A DNA stretch of 64,000 bases from Apostichopus japonicus (GCF_037975245.1 NC_092578.1:5809001-5873000), one strand, 5' to 3'; positions 1 to 10,428 are shown, counted from the stretch's first letter. The notes: generated from the sequence alone by a model not told the origin. A program made the numbers and translations.

Positions 1-28
1 ATGCTTAAGTTCAAATTTGGCACCTTGC

Positions 29-728
29 ATGGGGCCTAGGTTAGACCTTATTCTGGAGGTTAAGTTGTACAGTCATTGTACGCCTAGCATATTATGTTAT
101 ATGGATAACTTAATGACAGATAAGATGATACAAAAGTTTGTCAATGTGAGGATTTAATTTTAAGTAGCGTGAAGAGCAACTTGAAGGTCATGTTTGGCAT
201 TATGTAAACAGCACTGTGTGGTTGCTTCCGTAGAGGATTTCCAGTATGTACTGTTCGTATGCTTTTTAGTTCAATGAAAAATACTCTTTCGGAACAAACC
301 AAACAAGTTGCTTCTGCAAATCATACAGTGTGTACAGTACCTTTCATACAGTTTGCTAATTCCATATCATATTTATTTGTTTATTTCTCAACAGTGTTAA
401 ATATCTTTTGCAACAGGTGATTGAACTTGATGATGATGGCATTTATAGTCCCAAGGTACTGTCCTACAGAATGGTATCCACACAGATGATCAGATATAGT
501 GGTGTCCAGCTACTGTTCCTATAGTACAAAATGCTACACACAGTTGACCAGAACATCTGTATGGTGAGTGTACATACAGTCGAAATAACTTTATAGCTAG
601 TGCCGTGGGAAGAGAGGAATGAGGTAACCAAATAGTTTATTTGCCAACTCTTTGGCAGCAAAACAAGTACAGTATCTAAACACTAAAGCATAACCAAGTG
701 AAACCAGTCTGTCCAACCTAGGCCCCAT
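29..728. repeat. Pair of 18-bp inverted repeats about 680 bp apart
   Basis: The segment at 29-46 (ATGGGGCCTAGGTTAGAC) recurs as its reverse complement at 711-728 with one mismatch. Such a pair can mark the ends of a short non-autonomous transposon of about 700 bp. No target-site duplication is evident and nothing between the arms looks coding. A chance pairing is less likely than shared origin but is not excluded. Confidence 0.35.
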
Positions 729-2100
729 ACTGTCAGTTCCTTAAATGTGTGAATTTTTTTTCATTCTATGTGTCATTGCACACAATATATGTTCTTTTAC
801 ACATTACCTTTCAAACATACAGTAATAAAAAACTGTTTCTTTTATCCAAATGTCTCTTTAGTCTTTCATCACTGTTGAAGTTATTGAAATGGCAACCATG
901 TGGTCATAGACACAACTAAATGCCATAAATTAATTGGTAACTTTCTTGCAAAGTATTGTTATTCAAACTGTTGTTCTTATGTCAATTTGTTAAGCTGTGT
1001 ATTTAGTGAGCTGGTCTTGACTACTATTTGCGATTCACAAGACCCTACTAAATAGTTTACATTGTGCAAGGTGGCAGTGCACTTAGAGTCGATCTATACT
1101 ATTAAAGAAAAATTGAAAGTCTTGCTCGCTCATCTGAATTATGTTGACGATGCTGGCAGTAGATGTGACAGGATATCAGAAAATGAAATCGGTAGAAACA
1201 GCTTTTTTTGGAGTATATTTAAAGCGATACCTTGCATATTTGCATATGTGTCTCCTGAGCATAAAGGTGTAGCAATAATTATATAATTGTAATTGTATAC
1301 ATTACACTTACTATTTTCTCCACATCTCCTACCCAGTTTGCAGATGCAGGCCACAAATGGCAATAACACAGAGAGCATGAAAATGGGCCAAGATAGAGAG
1401 AGTTCACATAGAGATGACCATTGAGTATGCGTAGAGCTACATGGATATTTGGAATGCACTTTTGATTCCATGAAAAGGTAAAGAAATCTGCCATATGTGT
1501 TTGTATGTGCACACCCGTGTAATTGATTTTTGGAGTAGTTACTAAAATTGTAAAATAAGTGTGTCCAACAGTAGCCTGGGTTTAATGGACCTCATACACT
1601 GAAAACATTAATCAGAATGCTTCTCCTCACTGACAGTGGTTGCGTTTGTGAGTGCACTGCATAATTAATCAATTAATGTGGGCTTCAAGATGAGAGTCCT
1701 AACAGTTAGTCACAGACACTACACAGCATGTATGGGTCACTGCCATTTGTATTAGTAAATGGCAGTAAAATATACTGGAATAAATGTCTTAAACTATGGT
1801 TGGCTAGTACATAAACAGGACATTTACTATAAGTGATGTTCATGTGTAATTGAACCAAGCAAAGGAAGAATTGCTTTCTTTCTCTCTTTAATTACTCCAA
1901 AGGTAAAATAGGTGTATTTCAAACTTGTATCAAAATCAGTATAAATACTACCAATATAAATACTATTTGCAAAGGCAGTTATCTCTCCATTAGGAACATT
2001 GGTCCATTTGGTCGCATAAATCATAAAATTACTGAAGAAACATGTGCATTGCTTGTCCAGACACTTGTAACCTCAAAATTAGATATATAACTGTAATTCT
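729..2100. other. Unique AT-rich sequence, no gene seen
   Basis: Only short reading frames without recognisable domains occur here, the longest being about 110 codons on the minus strand at 1139-1471. They lack any similarity I can recall and no convincing splice signals frame them. I see no tandem repeat or structured RNA. Confidence 0.5.
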
Positions 2101-2115
2101 CTTCTGCAGTCTGTG

Positions 2116-2215
2116 CCACCATCGCTCATTGATAGCTTCCAACGCGTACAAAACTCAGCAGACGGCCTGATTAATAGTGCTCTACTAGAAGGGTCTACTA
2201 GATTGATTCTGAGAT
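2116..2215 (+). pseudogene. Decayed non-LTR retrotransposon reverse-transcriptase fragment
   Basis: Translation from 2116 reads PPSLIDSFQRVQNSADGLI and then about 14 further codons before a stop. The stretch LIDSFQRVQNSADGLI resembles the well-known LQRVQNSAARLI segment near the C-terminal side of reverse transcriptases in CR1/Jockey/I-like LINEs. The usual continuation (DHITPVL..LHWLPV) is not preserved in frame. This is therefore at best a short relic without catalytic motifs, both ends missing. It could also be a chance match over about 16 residues. A better-preserved 3' end of the same broad class lies near 57.5 kb. Confidence 0.4.
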
Positions 2216-2749
2216 GACCAGTCCTTTGGTATGGTTGTTCAATGCATGCTACTAACCTGGAGTTTTTGTTATGTTTGAAATCTCTATTCAGTTAACAAAT
2301 CATGCATCTCTTAGTTGAGTTTTATTGAAACACGATACCGTTTGTTATCTAAGACATTTTAAAGCTTTCGGAGACCTTCTCCAAGACTTTAGGTTAGAAC
2401 GATTGCAGTTAATGGGAAAACAGCAGTGGTTAGTGTAGTCTTTCTATGACAATGCTAGTCTTTTTGAAAAAATTCCGAATAGGTCATAATAATTAGTGTT
2501 ACTATGTATTAGGAAATCCCGACCTTTCTACTTTGAGGCGTTACCATAGTTACTGGGGTGGTCCCAATACGGCCATCTTTTCGGGGTTCCACCGCTAGGG
2601 TGTCCCCTTCCCAAAATAGATTGAAACTCCTAGGTGTGGCACTTCTCCGAGTGGTAAGGGGCAAGTTTGAATAAAAAAGGCCAAACATCCAGCACAGAGT
2701 GTCAGTAGCCTGCGCCATGAAGGCATTTAATGCCCCCACCACTCCCCAT

Positions 2750-3200
2750 GCCTCTGAACCGCCAAAATAATCTCAGATTCATATTCAGCGCCCCAAGTAG
2801 CACCAAATGAGATGTATTCGTTTGTTCTGGAAACACCAAATTTCGGGTCCCCCCCCTCCCAGTGGTTTTTGCCCCTAAAGCCCCCACACAACACCCAATT
2901 CAAAAATAAACTTCAGATTCGTGATCAGCATGTCGAGAACTACCAGAAAAGATACACATTGCCCATCTTTCCGACAAAAAATATTTTCACCCAAAAAAAA
3001 CGTAAGGGGTAACCCCCTTGCCGGTTTTGCCAAAATTGCCCAAAAAATGGATTTCGTCAAAATGAAGTCACATGAGGTTATCCATGCCCAGGATCCCAAA
3101 TCTGCAACTCTGAGGTCCATATCTGCTTCAGTTCAGGTGGTACGTGGTCCCAGAGGACCCGATAGAAATATGTGTTCATCATACGTGCAAAAGTTGGAAA
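2750..3200 (+). repeat. Composite dispersed repeat, copy A
   Basis: This segment aligns by eye with 3870-4300 over most of its length. Shared landmarks, in order, are a C-rich stretch with GCCCCTA and CCCACACAACACC, then AATAAACTTCAGATTCGT, AGAAAAGATACAC, a TTTTCACCCAAAAAAA tract, GCCAAAATTGCCCAAAAAAT, and CCCAGGATCCCAAATCT followed by CAGGTCCATATCTGCTTC or a close variant. A third, weaker version of the CAGATTC..CAGC part occurs just upstream at about 2760-2830, so the family may be built from tandem sub-units. Reading frames across it are short and differ between copies, so I do not treat it as coding. Confidence 0.75.
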
Positions 3201-3869
3201 ACTCCTGCTTGTCAACCCCCCTCCTGTCCTCTCAGAAGTACCCATCGACATCAAATTTTGATGTGGAGTAAGAGAAACCCTCGTCATTGTCATACACCAA
3301 TTTCGTGTAATTATCTGATCGGAAAAGGCCTTTTGTCTATATGGTTTCTATCTGTGCCAAAATTAGTTGTTTTTGTCTTCAAAAGTTTTAAAAAGTACCT
3401 CTTTTTGGTACCCTGTCCTTTCCACTGAGGGTATGTGAAAGGGCTAATTTTTTGTTATGTGGGAGACAAGAGTCCTAGGGATGTGTAGACAACTCTAACG
3501 GTAGCATTAATTATTGGGAGGGGGTATAGTCTATATGTTTTGGAGGCCCCCTCAAAAATAGTCGTTTTTCACCGGTAGTAGCTACTGTACCCTATACAAG
3601 GACGCCTACGTCAACATTTAATTAGTTTTCTTACCCGAACTTAAATCAGGCCAAGTTATCAGTAGTGAGTAGTAGACACACGTAGGTGGGTGCACTGCCA
3701 ATTTCAAGTCCGAGGCTACTTGTCTCCTAAATGTCAGCTTTTTACCACATGTCCACATGATTTGTCCCCTATGAAGGGGCCTAGCTCTTGCAGGGCGAGT
3801 GTGAAGCGTCAACTATGTCTTGAAACTGTAGGCATGGTTTCCCCTAACCCTAATATGCAACTCCTCTCT

Positions 3870-4300
3870 GCATTGCCCCTTGTTTGTTTTTGGGGACACC
3901 CACTTGGGCCTGTGCCCCCCTCCCTAGGTTTTTGGCCCCTACGCCCCCCACACAACACCTAATCCCAAAATAAACTTCAGATTCGTAATCAGCGTGTCAA
4001 GAACAACTAGAAAAGATACACCTTGCCCGTCTTAGCGACAATAATTATTTTCACCCAAAAAAATCATAAGGATCATATAAAAATCATAAAAAAAAATCAT
4101 AAAAAAATCATAAAAATCATAAAAAATCATTGCAGTTTTTGCCAAAATTGCCCAAAAAATGGATTTCATCAAAATGACGTCACATGGGAATATCGATGCC
4201 CAGGATCCCAAATCTACAACTCTCAGGTCCATATCTGCTTCCGTACAGGAGAAACTTGGTCCCAGAGGACCCGATAGAAATATGTGTTCTTTATAAGTGC
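3870..4300 (+). repeat. Composite dispersed repeat, copy B
   Basis: This is the second direct copy of the repeat at 2750-3200. It has the same ordered landmarks but carries an extra A-rich insertion at about 4063-4135. It ends in the shared stretch CCCAGAGGACCCGATAGAAA followed by TATGTGTTC, which is also present at about 3149-3176 in copy A. The two copies lie about 1.1 kb apart in the same orientation, which fits either a local duplication or two insertions of one family. It contains the palindrome TGACGTCA at 4175-4182, where copy A has TGAAGTCA. Confidence 0.75.
4063..4135 (+). repeat. AAATCATA-type microsatellite expansion within copy B
   Basis: The stretch iterates AATCATA(A)n about seven times with variable numbers of A between units. 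It sits exactly where copy A has a plain A-run of about eight bases. The expansion is therefore private to copy B and probably arose by slippage after the copies separated. Confidence 0.7.
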
Positions 4301-4939
4301 AAAAGTTGGTAATAGGGATCACAGGTCCCGGTTGTCCATTTTTAGGTACCAGTCGTCCTTTGGTCTTTATTGAGGGTTTTGATACTTTGTACCAATAAAA
4401 TATAAAAATTAAATATGACAACATCATTGAGATCATATTTGAGTATAAAAATAACCCAACATGATCAATTACAGGTCATTTGTCAATAGAGTAACAGTAA
4501 CAAAATGCAACCTAGACTGGTAGCTGTTGGTTTTAACAATCTACAATAAGTGGCCCTTCGAGTAGAATTTATGCAATGGTTTGAGTTGCAGGGTTAATCT
4601 GCTAATAGCTATTCAAAGCAATCCCAGAACTCCTGTCAGTTATACTTATAGGATTAGTTCAGGTGTCACAATGTTTATCTTATATGAAAGAGGACAATAA
4701 AAGAACCCAATAGTGAAGAAATTATTCCAATTCATTTTCCGCTTAGGAGTTTCTATCTGATTGTGTAGATTAAAGTTCTATCTGATTGTGTAGAAACTGC
4801 TGAAATCAGAATAGCTGTGACGTCATATCCTCACATACCTGAAAAGTCTTATTTGATTAAATTTGATCAAGTTATTTTATTAAGTTAAAAGTTATTTTAT
4901 TAAAATACTTTGTACGATTTTATGACTTTTTTACTTTTT

Positions 4940-5200
4940 CTTGGTCCAAATCTTGTGAACCAACAGTTTTTCTGGACCAAATTTTGATAATGCCATTGGG
5001 CTCTTGTATTATCATATACTTTAGTATAAGAATTACTGAATGGTACCTGACCATGTGTGATACTATGAATATTCAGTAGAGACAGTGTCATATTGTATCA
5101 ACTGAAGTTGGTATGATGATAATATTGGGTGATGACATATACAACACATTTGAGTTCCTTTCATCAATAGACCCTAGTGCCCATTGGGCCATTGTTATAA
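4940..5200 (+). repeat. Dispersed repeat P, copy 1
   Basis: This aligns with the reverse complement of about 16430-16690. Shared landmarks are TGGTCC(C)AAATC near the start, CCAAC..TTTTTTCTGGAC, then GTTGGTATGATGATAA, TTGGGTGATGACATAT and CAACACA, and CTAGTGCCCATTG or a variant. Similarity is moderate and broken by small indels, as in an old repeat family. I see no coding potential. Confidence 0.65.
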
Positions 5201-5469
5201 ATCTTTTGTACAGTTTCAGAAACTTTAATGTCCATTGTGACTACTGTCACATATATCAGCTGTACAATTAATATCTTATTAGACTAGCCTCCGTCACTAA
5301 TGGGGAGTGGGTGGTGTATTTTATAGGCACTGATCACCCAATCCTTGACCGAGAGGTGTTCATCTGCCATCTGGATGCCCGAACTGTTCTGAATCTCAGG
5401 ATGCTTTCAGTTTAGGTCATGTATAGTGCACACCTCCCACCGCACCGCTTATGTGCGTTTCTGGTGTGA

Positions 5470-5486
5470 GGGGGCCAGCGGCCCCC
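5470..5486. repeat. GC-rich perfect hairpin
   Basis: GGGGGCC, a three-base AGC loop and GGCCCCC form a perfect seven-base-pair stem within otherwise AT-rich DNA. The surrounding 5410-5500 is unusually GC-rich and resembles the C/G-tract ends of other dispersed elements in this window, so it may be an element terminus. Confidence 0.5.
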
Positions 5487-5800
5487 CACCCGTCAGTAGT
5501 TCCTAAGCTGCTGTGAACCACTGTTAGGCCCATGTTGATTTCTCTTATAGTGCTGCACAGCCTATATTAGCTCTTGAGTTATCTTCATGGGCTATTGTTC
5601 ACGATACCTTTTTTTTAAAAACTGGATTTATGGTGCATTGTTAAGTGATTTATTTGCTTTTCATTTACATTACAATTGTTATTTTGCACAAATTTTATTC
5701 AAAGTGTTTTTCAAATGTCAATGGCTACTTTCAAATAGGATGTCTATTGTGCCAGTACTAAATAATGTGCAATATATGTGTTTGTATTGTTGTCCCGACT

Positions 5801-5936
5801 AGACAATACCAGTTTGCATAGATAATACCAGGACAAGACAAGGACTGGACAATATCAACACAAAGGTCTTGTTCTGGTATTTTCCAGCGCTTGTCTTGTC
5901 TTGTCTGCTGGTATTGTCTGTGCAAACTGGTATCGT
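5801..5936. repeat. Imperfect inverted repeat at the edge of the 22-bp minisatellite
   Basis: The arm at 5801-5850 (containing GACAATACCAGTTTGCA and then GATAATACCAGGACAAGAC) recurs reverse-complemented at about 5886-5936 with few differences. The loop is about 35 bases. The arms contain the same GGTATTGTC / GACAATACC words that make up the minisatellite that follows, so the left arm is an inverted unit of that array. This resembles a foldback arrangement with one short arm. Confidence 0.7.
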
Positions 5937-5947
5937 CCTGTTATCGT

Positions 5948-6331
5948 TCAATCCTGGTATTGTCTAGTCCTTGTCCTGGTATTGTCCAGTCCTTGTCCTG
6001 GTATTGTCTAGTCTTTGTCCTGGTAGTGTCCAGTCCTTGTCCTGGATTGTCTAGTCTTTGTTCTGTTTTAGTCTAGTCTTTGTCCTGGTATTGTCTAGTC
6101 CTTGTCCTGGTATTGTCTAGTCTTTGTTGTGATATAGTCTAGTCTTTGTCCTGGTATTGTCTAGTCTTTGTTGTGATATAGTCTAGTCTTTGTCCTGGTA
6201 TTGTCTAGTCCTTGTCCTGGTATTGTCTAGTCCTAGTCATGGTATTGTCTAGTCTTTGTCCTGGTATTGTTTAGTCTTTGTCCTGGTATTGTCTAGTCCT
6301 TGTCCTGGTATTGTCTAGTCTTTGTCTTCTC
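5948..6331 (+). repeat. 22-bp minisatellite (CTGGTATTGTCTAGTCYTTG..)
   Basis: About 17 tandem copies of a 22-bp unit, CTGGTATTGTCTAGTCCTTG plus TC, run through this interval with substitutions and occasional one- or two-base indels. Some units carry TTGTTGTGATATAGTCTAGT variants that themselves recur as a pair at about 6124-6200, showing higher-order duplication. The array is pyrimidine- and GT-rich on the plus strand. Confidence 0.92.
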
Positions 6332-6390
6332 ATGGTCTTGAACCTTTTTTTCTCATTTGACTTGTTGCTGTAAATGCAATAGCTTCTTTG

Positions 6391-7812
6391 TTTTAATTGA
6401 AGTGTTTGTCTTGTCATTGTACCTTCCATTGTACTGTTTTCTCTTTACATTGCTTTGCTGTAAATACAAAAGCTTCCCCTGTCCCCTGCATGTACAAAGC
6501 TAAAACTAACACGGCTTGTAAATACACCGTCTTGTTGCCGTGGAGATCACCTCCCTACCAGTAGTTTAGATTTTTTCTTTCTTTCTTTTTTTCTTTTAAT
6601 TGAACTGTTTGTCTTGTCATTGTACCTTCCATTGTACTATTTTCTCTTTACATTGCTTTGCTGTAAATACAAAAGCTTCCCCTGTCCCCTGCATGTACAA
6701 AGCTAAAACTAACACGGCTTGTAAATACACCGTCTTGTTGCCGTGGAGATCACCTCCCTACCAGTAGTTTAGATTTTTTCTTTCTTTCTTTTTTTCTTTT
6801 AATTGAACTGTTTGTCTTGTCATTGTACCTTCCATTGTACTATTTTCTCTTTACATTGCTTTGCTGTAAATACAAAAGCTTCCCCTGTCCCCTGCATGTA
6901 CAAAGCTAAAACTAACACGGCTTGTAAATACACCGTCTTGTTGCCGTGGAGATCACCTCCCTACCAGTAGTTTAGATTTTTTCTTTCTTTCTTTTTTTCT
7001 TTTAATTGAACTGTTTGTCTTGTCATTGTACCTTCCATTGTACTATTTTCTCTTTACATTGCTTTGCTGTAAATACAAAAGCTTCCCCTGTCCCCTGCAT
7101 GTACAAAGCTAAAACTAACACGGCTTGTAAATACACCGTCTTGTTGCCGTGGAGATCACCTCCCTACCAGTAGTTTAGATTTTTTCTTTCTTTCTTTTTT
7201 TCTTTTAATTGAACTGTTTGTCTTGTCATTGTACCTTCCATTGTACTATTTTCTCTTTACATTGCTTTGCTGTAAATACAAAAGCTTCCCCTGTCCCCTG
7301 CATGTACAAAGCTAAAACTAACACGGCTTGTAAATACACCGTCTTGTTGCCGTGGAGATCACCTCCCTACCAGTAGTTTAGATTTTTTCTTTCTTTCTTT
7401 TTTTCTTTTAATTGAACTGTTTGTCTTGTCATTGTACCTTCCATTGTACTATTTTCTCTTTACATTGCTTTGCTGTAAATACAAAAGCTTCCCCTGTCCC
7501 CTGCATGTACAAAGCTAAAACTAACACGGCTTGTAAATACACCGTCTTGTTGCCGTGGAGATCACCTCCCTACCAGTAGTTTAGATTTTTTCTTTCTTTC
7601 TTTTTTTCTTTTAATTGAACTGTTTGTCTTGTCATTGTACCTTCCATTGTACTGTTTTCTCTTTACATTGCTTTGCTGTAAATACAAAAGCTTCCCCCTG
7701 TCCCTGCATGTACAAAGCTAAAACTAACACGGCTTGTAAATACACCGTCTTGTTGCCGTGGAGATCACCTCCCTGCCAGTAGTTTAGATTTTTTCTTTCT
7801 TTTTCCTTTTTC
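6391..7812 (+). repeat. Seven-copy 203-bp tandem repeat
   Basis: The word AGCTTCCCC recurs at 6471, 6674, 6877, 7080, 7283, 7486 and 7689, a constant period of 203 bp. Copies 2 to 6 appear identical by eye. The first and last copies carry several differences, such as GTACTG in place of GTACTA, as expected when unequal exchange homogenises the middle of an array. Each unit holds a CTTT-rich pyrimidine tract, a mirrored pair of TGTACAAAG-like and TTGTAAATAC words, and a GCCGTGGAGATCACC block. A degenerate partial unit (GTTGCTGTAAATGCAATAGC) precedes the array at about 6363. There is no sustained open frame. It may be a young satellite seed or the internal repeat of a transposon. Confidence 0.96.
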
Positions 7813-7828
7813 TTCTTGATTTACAGAT

Positions 7829-7969
7829 CCCAGTGATGTGTATTCCTTGTCTCTCTCTTTGTCCTATGTGGGTTCACCTACCCTCTTACTGAATAGTTGA
7901 TTGATAGTTAAACCAACATAGGACAAAATTAAAGCGAGAGAAGACAGGAAGGGAATATACTTTACTGAG
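7829..7969. repeat. Palindromic (MITE-like) element
   Basis: The arm at 7829-7874 (CAGTGATGTGTATTCC, then CTCTCT-rich sequence, then TTGTCCTATGTGGGTT) is mirrored by 7911-7969, whose reverse complement reads CAGTAAAGTATATTCC, then CTTCTCTCGC, then TTGTCCTATGTTGGTT. The loop is about 36 bases. An almost wholly palindromic 140-bp unit beginning CAGT is typical of foldback MITEs. It directly abuts the end of the 203-bp array. Confidence 0.7.
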
Positions 7970-8081
7970 ATGTGTAGCCACTGTCAGCCATCATAACTTT
8001 GTCAATTAGTTTGTCAATGAGTTAAGCTGTATTATCCAACTGCTACCTCACTGCCTCTTTGCTTGTTAATTCGCTATAACG

Positions 8082-8134
8082 GCACATGACAGTATGCATA
8101 CAGGCATATTAGCTGTATCCATACTGTCATGTGC
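8082..8134. repeat. Perfect 15-bp hairpin
   Basis: GCACATGACAGTATG at 8082-8096 recurs exactly reverse-complemented at 8120-8134, with a 23-base loop. The arms are perfect, so the structure is young or maintained. It may be the core of a small foldback element or the end pair of the complex that begins near 5.8 kb. Confidence 0.8.
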
Positions 8135-8900
8135 GGTAGAAACTTCCAACTACATTACACTCCAAGTCATAGAGATTTGTGTTTTTTTGTCTTTAATTGG
8201 ATAATTAACCTTTTAATTAGGGGTAATTTTTGTTATGTTATGTGCCAATTGTAGGGGGAAGGGGGTTGTTTGATTTAGAGCAATGATTGTCTGTTTTATT
8301 ATGTATGTGGATCTTAATGTGTATTTCTATGTACTTCTCAGGGTGTCTGTGCTCAGGGTTCTGTGTTGTTTTTTGTTTACTAATTATTTCAATAATGATG
8401 CATTTAATTTAATTCTAATAGTTTTTATGAATTTAAATTTGTACAGATTAATGAATTTGAATTGTAAATTATTGAAATAAATAGAAAAGAAGAAAGAAAT
8501 AAGGTCTTTAGTCTTATGTTGGAGTCATTTTGTTCTGCACATATAATTTCACAGTGCTGCTTAAGTATTTCTTTGTTTTTCTTCAGCTTTAACTCAGCTG
8601 TTGTTGTATTTATAGCAGAATTTCCATAACTGAGCAACAGTTTAGGCTATTCAGTTCAAATTTTCAGAGAACCTCTGTTGAAAAATTTGCCATTAATGCA
8701 TGAAGCCAGATATTGATTACCATGAATTGTTATCAAGTAATGGTCATATGATATCTCTAGCTTGTCAAATAAAATGTTAATTAATTTAGTACTTAGAGAA
8801 AAAAACTGGCTTCATATGCACATCAGAGACAAAATTTTGCATGCCCAATGTAAGTTTGAGGAACTATATGGGCTCCCATGCTTTTTATTGTAGCACCCTC
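8135..8900. other. AT-rich spacer, no gene seen
   Basis: The interval is rich in T and A runs and contains only short frames without recognisable domains, such as 8283-8480 on the plus strand, which is leucine/valine/phenylalanine-rich and looks compositional. No tandem repeat or hairpin stands out. Confidence 0.5.
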
Positions 8901-8913
8901 ACTAGGTTCCAGC

Positions 8914-10010
8914 GTGACGGGACAAATACCCCCGAGACAATTACCCACTGGACATTTACCCCCCGGAGAATCCCCCAGGATAACTACCACCCCGACAGAT
9001 ACCCACCAGACAATTACCCCAGAGGACAAAAACCCCCAAAAAAAGCTACACACCTGGACAACTACCTCATCGGACGAATACCCCCTAGACAATTACCCCC
9101 CGGATAAATACCGCAGGACGAGTATCCCTCTGGACACATGCCGTTAACTATAGGGAACGGATGCAGCGACAGATATGCAGGTATTTTTTCAAGTTTAGTT
9201 TCCCGGGGGCCTAAAGATATACCCTGGTCCCTAGGGCAACTGCGAGAGGATATTTACAATTGGGTCAGGGTGCCGGTTAAACAGGCACCACTAGGGTCGT
9301 CGTGTTCCCTGGCACTTTTAACTTTTTGACTTTTTAAAAAGATTCGACCTTTTCATATATAAGCCCCCAAAACTCCTCGATAGTGTTTGTCAATGGACCG
9401 AGGCCCGGGGCAAGATAGGTTGGGACGGCAGTTGAAGAAGCGTGAGGAGGGGGGGGGTCGGGAATTAGTCACTGATGGTAGTAACTATTAATTTACTATT
9501 AGTTATAGTGACACTATTCTGTATAATTAATCTCCGAACAATTCTGGCTTATTGCGACTTACCATTTTTAAGTTTTCGTCTGAGAAATGTTACTTGATGA
9601 TTTGTTATGTAATGTAAGTTTTTGTATAGTGCTTTATATTGCACTATGAAATTTGGTTACATCAGAAAAATAATCATATATCAGATTAAGAAAATTTGCT
9701 GTCATGGCCCTAATGGGCTTTCGTACTACAGGGCTCACCAGCTAAAGGTGCGCTTTGTTCACAGGCTTGAGGGGGGGGGGGGGGGTACTTGGGTGCATTC
9801 TGGTATAGTTGGGGTAGTAACCTGGGTGAGGTATCTGTGGCGGTGTATTTGCGCATGTGGAGTTTTCCTAGAGGTTATTGCCGGGGGGTGGGGGTAAAAG
9901 TCCTCGATGGTAATTCTCAAGGGGTACTTGTCCTGGTGGTTGTCTCAGGGGTACTTATCCTAGGGGTTTTTGGCCTTGGGGTGTATATCCGGGGGTAGTT
10001 GTCCCGGCAC
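8914..10010. mobile_element. Foldback-type element A, copy 1
   Basis: The left arm at about 8914-9140 is a degenerate array of a 15-16 bp unit (GGACAATTACCCCC and variants). The right arm at about 9850-10010 carries the same unit reverse-complemented (GGGGGTAGTTGTCC). The outermost ends match as inverted repeats: GTGACGGGACAAATACCCCC on the left and GTGCCGGGACAACTACCCCC read inward from the right. The centre holds a block at about 9685-9760 (CATGGCCCTAATGGGCTTTC, then CACCAGCTAAAGG) and a G-run at 9770-9786. The centre and arms recur in copy 2 at 15699-16415. Because the unit has few stops, the arms open artificial frames rich in DNYPP-like peptides, which are not genes. No transposase is visible. 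Confidence 0.8.
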
Positions 10011-10020
10011 AAATTACTAT

Positions 10021-10125
10021 CTAAGCGGAGTGCTACCTTTGGTTGGTGCGGAGCGTACAAGAAATTTTTGGATTTTGATACCCCCCAGATTACCGGAAAT
10101 GGCACTTCCAGAGCATGAGATGACC
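10021..10125 (-). repeat. Dispersed repeat R, copy 1
   Basis: Read on the minus strand this contains GGAAGTGCCATTTCCGG, then ATCTGGGGGG, then TTTCTTGTACGCTCCGC and ACCAACCAAAGGTAGC. The same ordered words occur at 10793-10895 (minus), 12595-12700 (plus) and 38255-38365 (plus). It directly abuts the right end of foldback element A. Translations share a short APHQPKVALRL-like peptide among copies, but frames do not extend, so this is probably incidental. Confidence 0.7.
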
Positions 10126-10412
10126 AACCAGATGTACACTTTGGCCTGAGAACCAAGTATTTCTCAATATTTGTTTTCATCCATAACCTTTTGAAGATTA
10201 TCACCCGTCCCACATCATGTTTGACGTCATCTCATCTCCCGTGGATCATTGCTTTTGTAGGTTATTCTACGTCGCGGCCTACAATACCCATCAGTTCCAC
10301 TTTTCAAGGTTTTAAGCCCATTATATGTTCAGAATATTAAAATTCACATTTCTTGTTTAATTTACTTCAAAACCTACCCATAATATTGCACAATCATCTG
10401 TGGACAACCAAT

Positions 10413-10428
10413 CAGGGACGTAGCTAGG
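10413..10428 (+). repeat. CAGGGACGTAGCTAGG terminal motif
   Basis: This word, or a one- to three-base variant, recurs at 15187-15202 and 16702-16717. Its reverse complement recurs at 13280-13292, 17049-17064 and 54951-54963. It usually sits next to G- or C-rich low-complexity tracts. The pattern fits the terminal repeat of a MITE-like family in which individual ends can persist after the rest decays. Confidence 0.6.

Noticed and set aside
6391-7812. 203-bp array as a repeated RNA gene such as 5S rRNA or an snRNA cluster
   Set aside because: The unit has no 5S internal control region, no recognisable snRNA core or Sm site in context, and no polymerase III A/B boxes that I can see.
8841-9147. 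Proline/tyrosine/asparagine-rich frames (DNYPP-like) at 8.8-9.1, 15.7-15.9 and, inverted, 9.9-10.2 and 16.1-16.4 kb
   Set aside because: They are translations of the 15-16 bp arm units of foldback element A, open in several frames because the unit has few stops.
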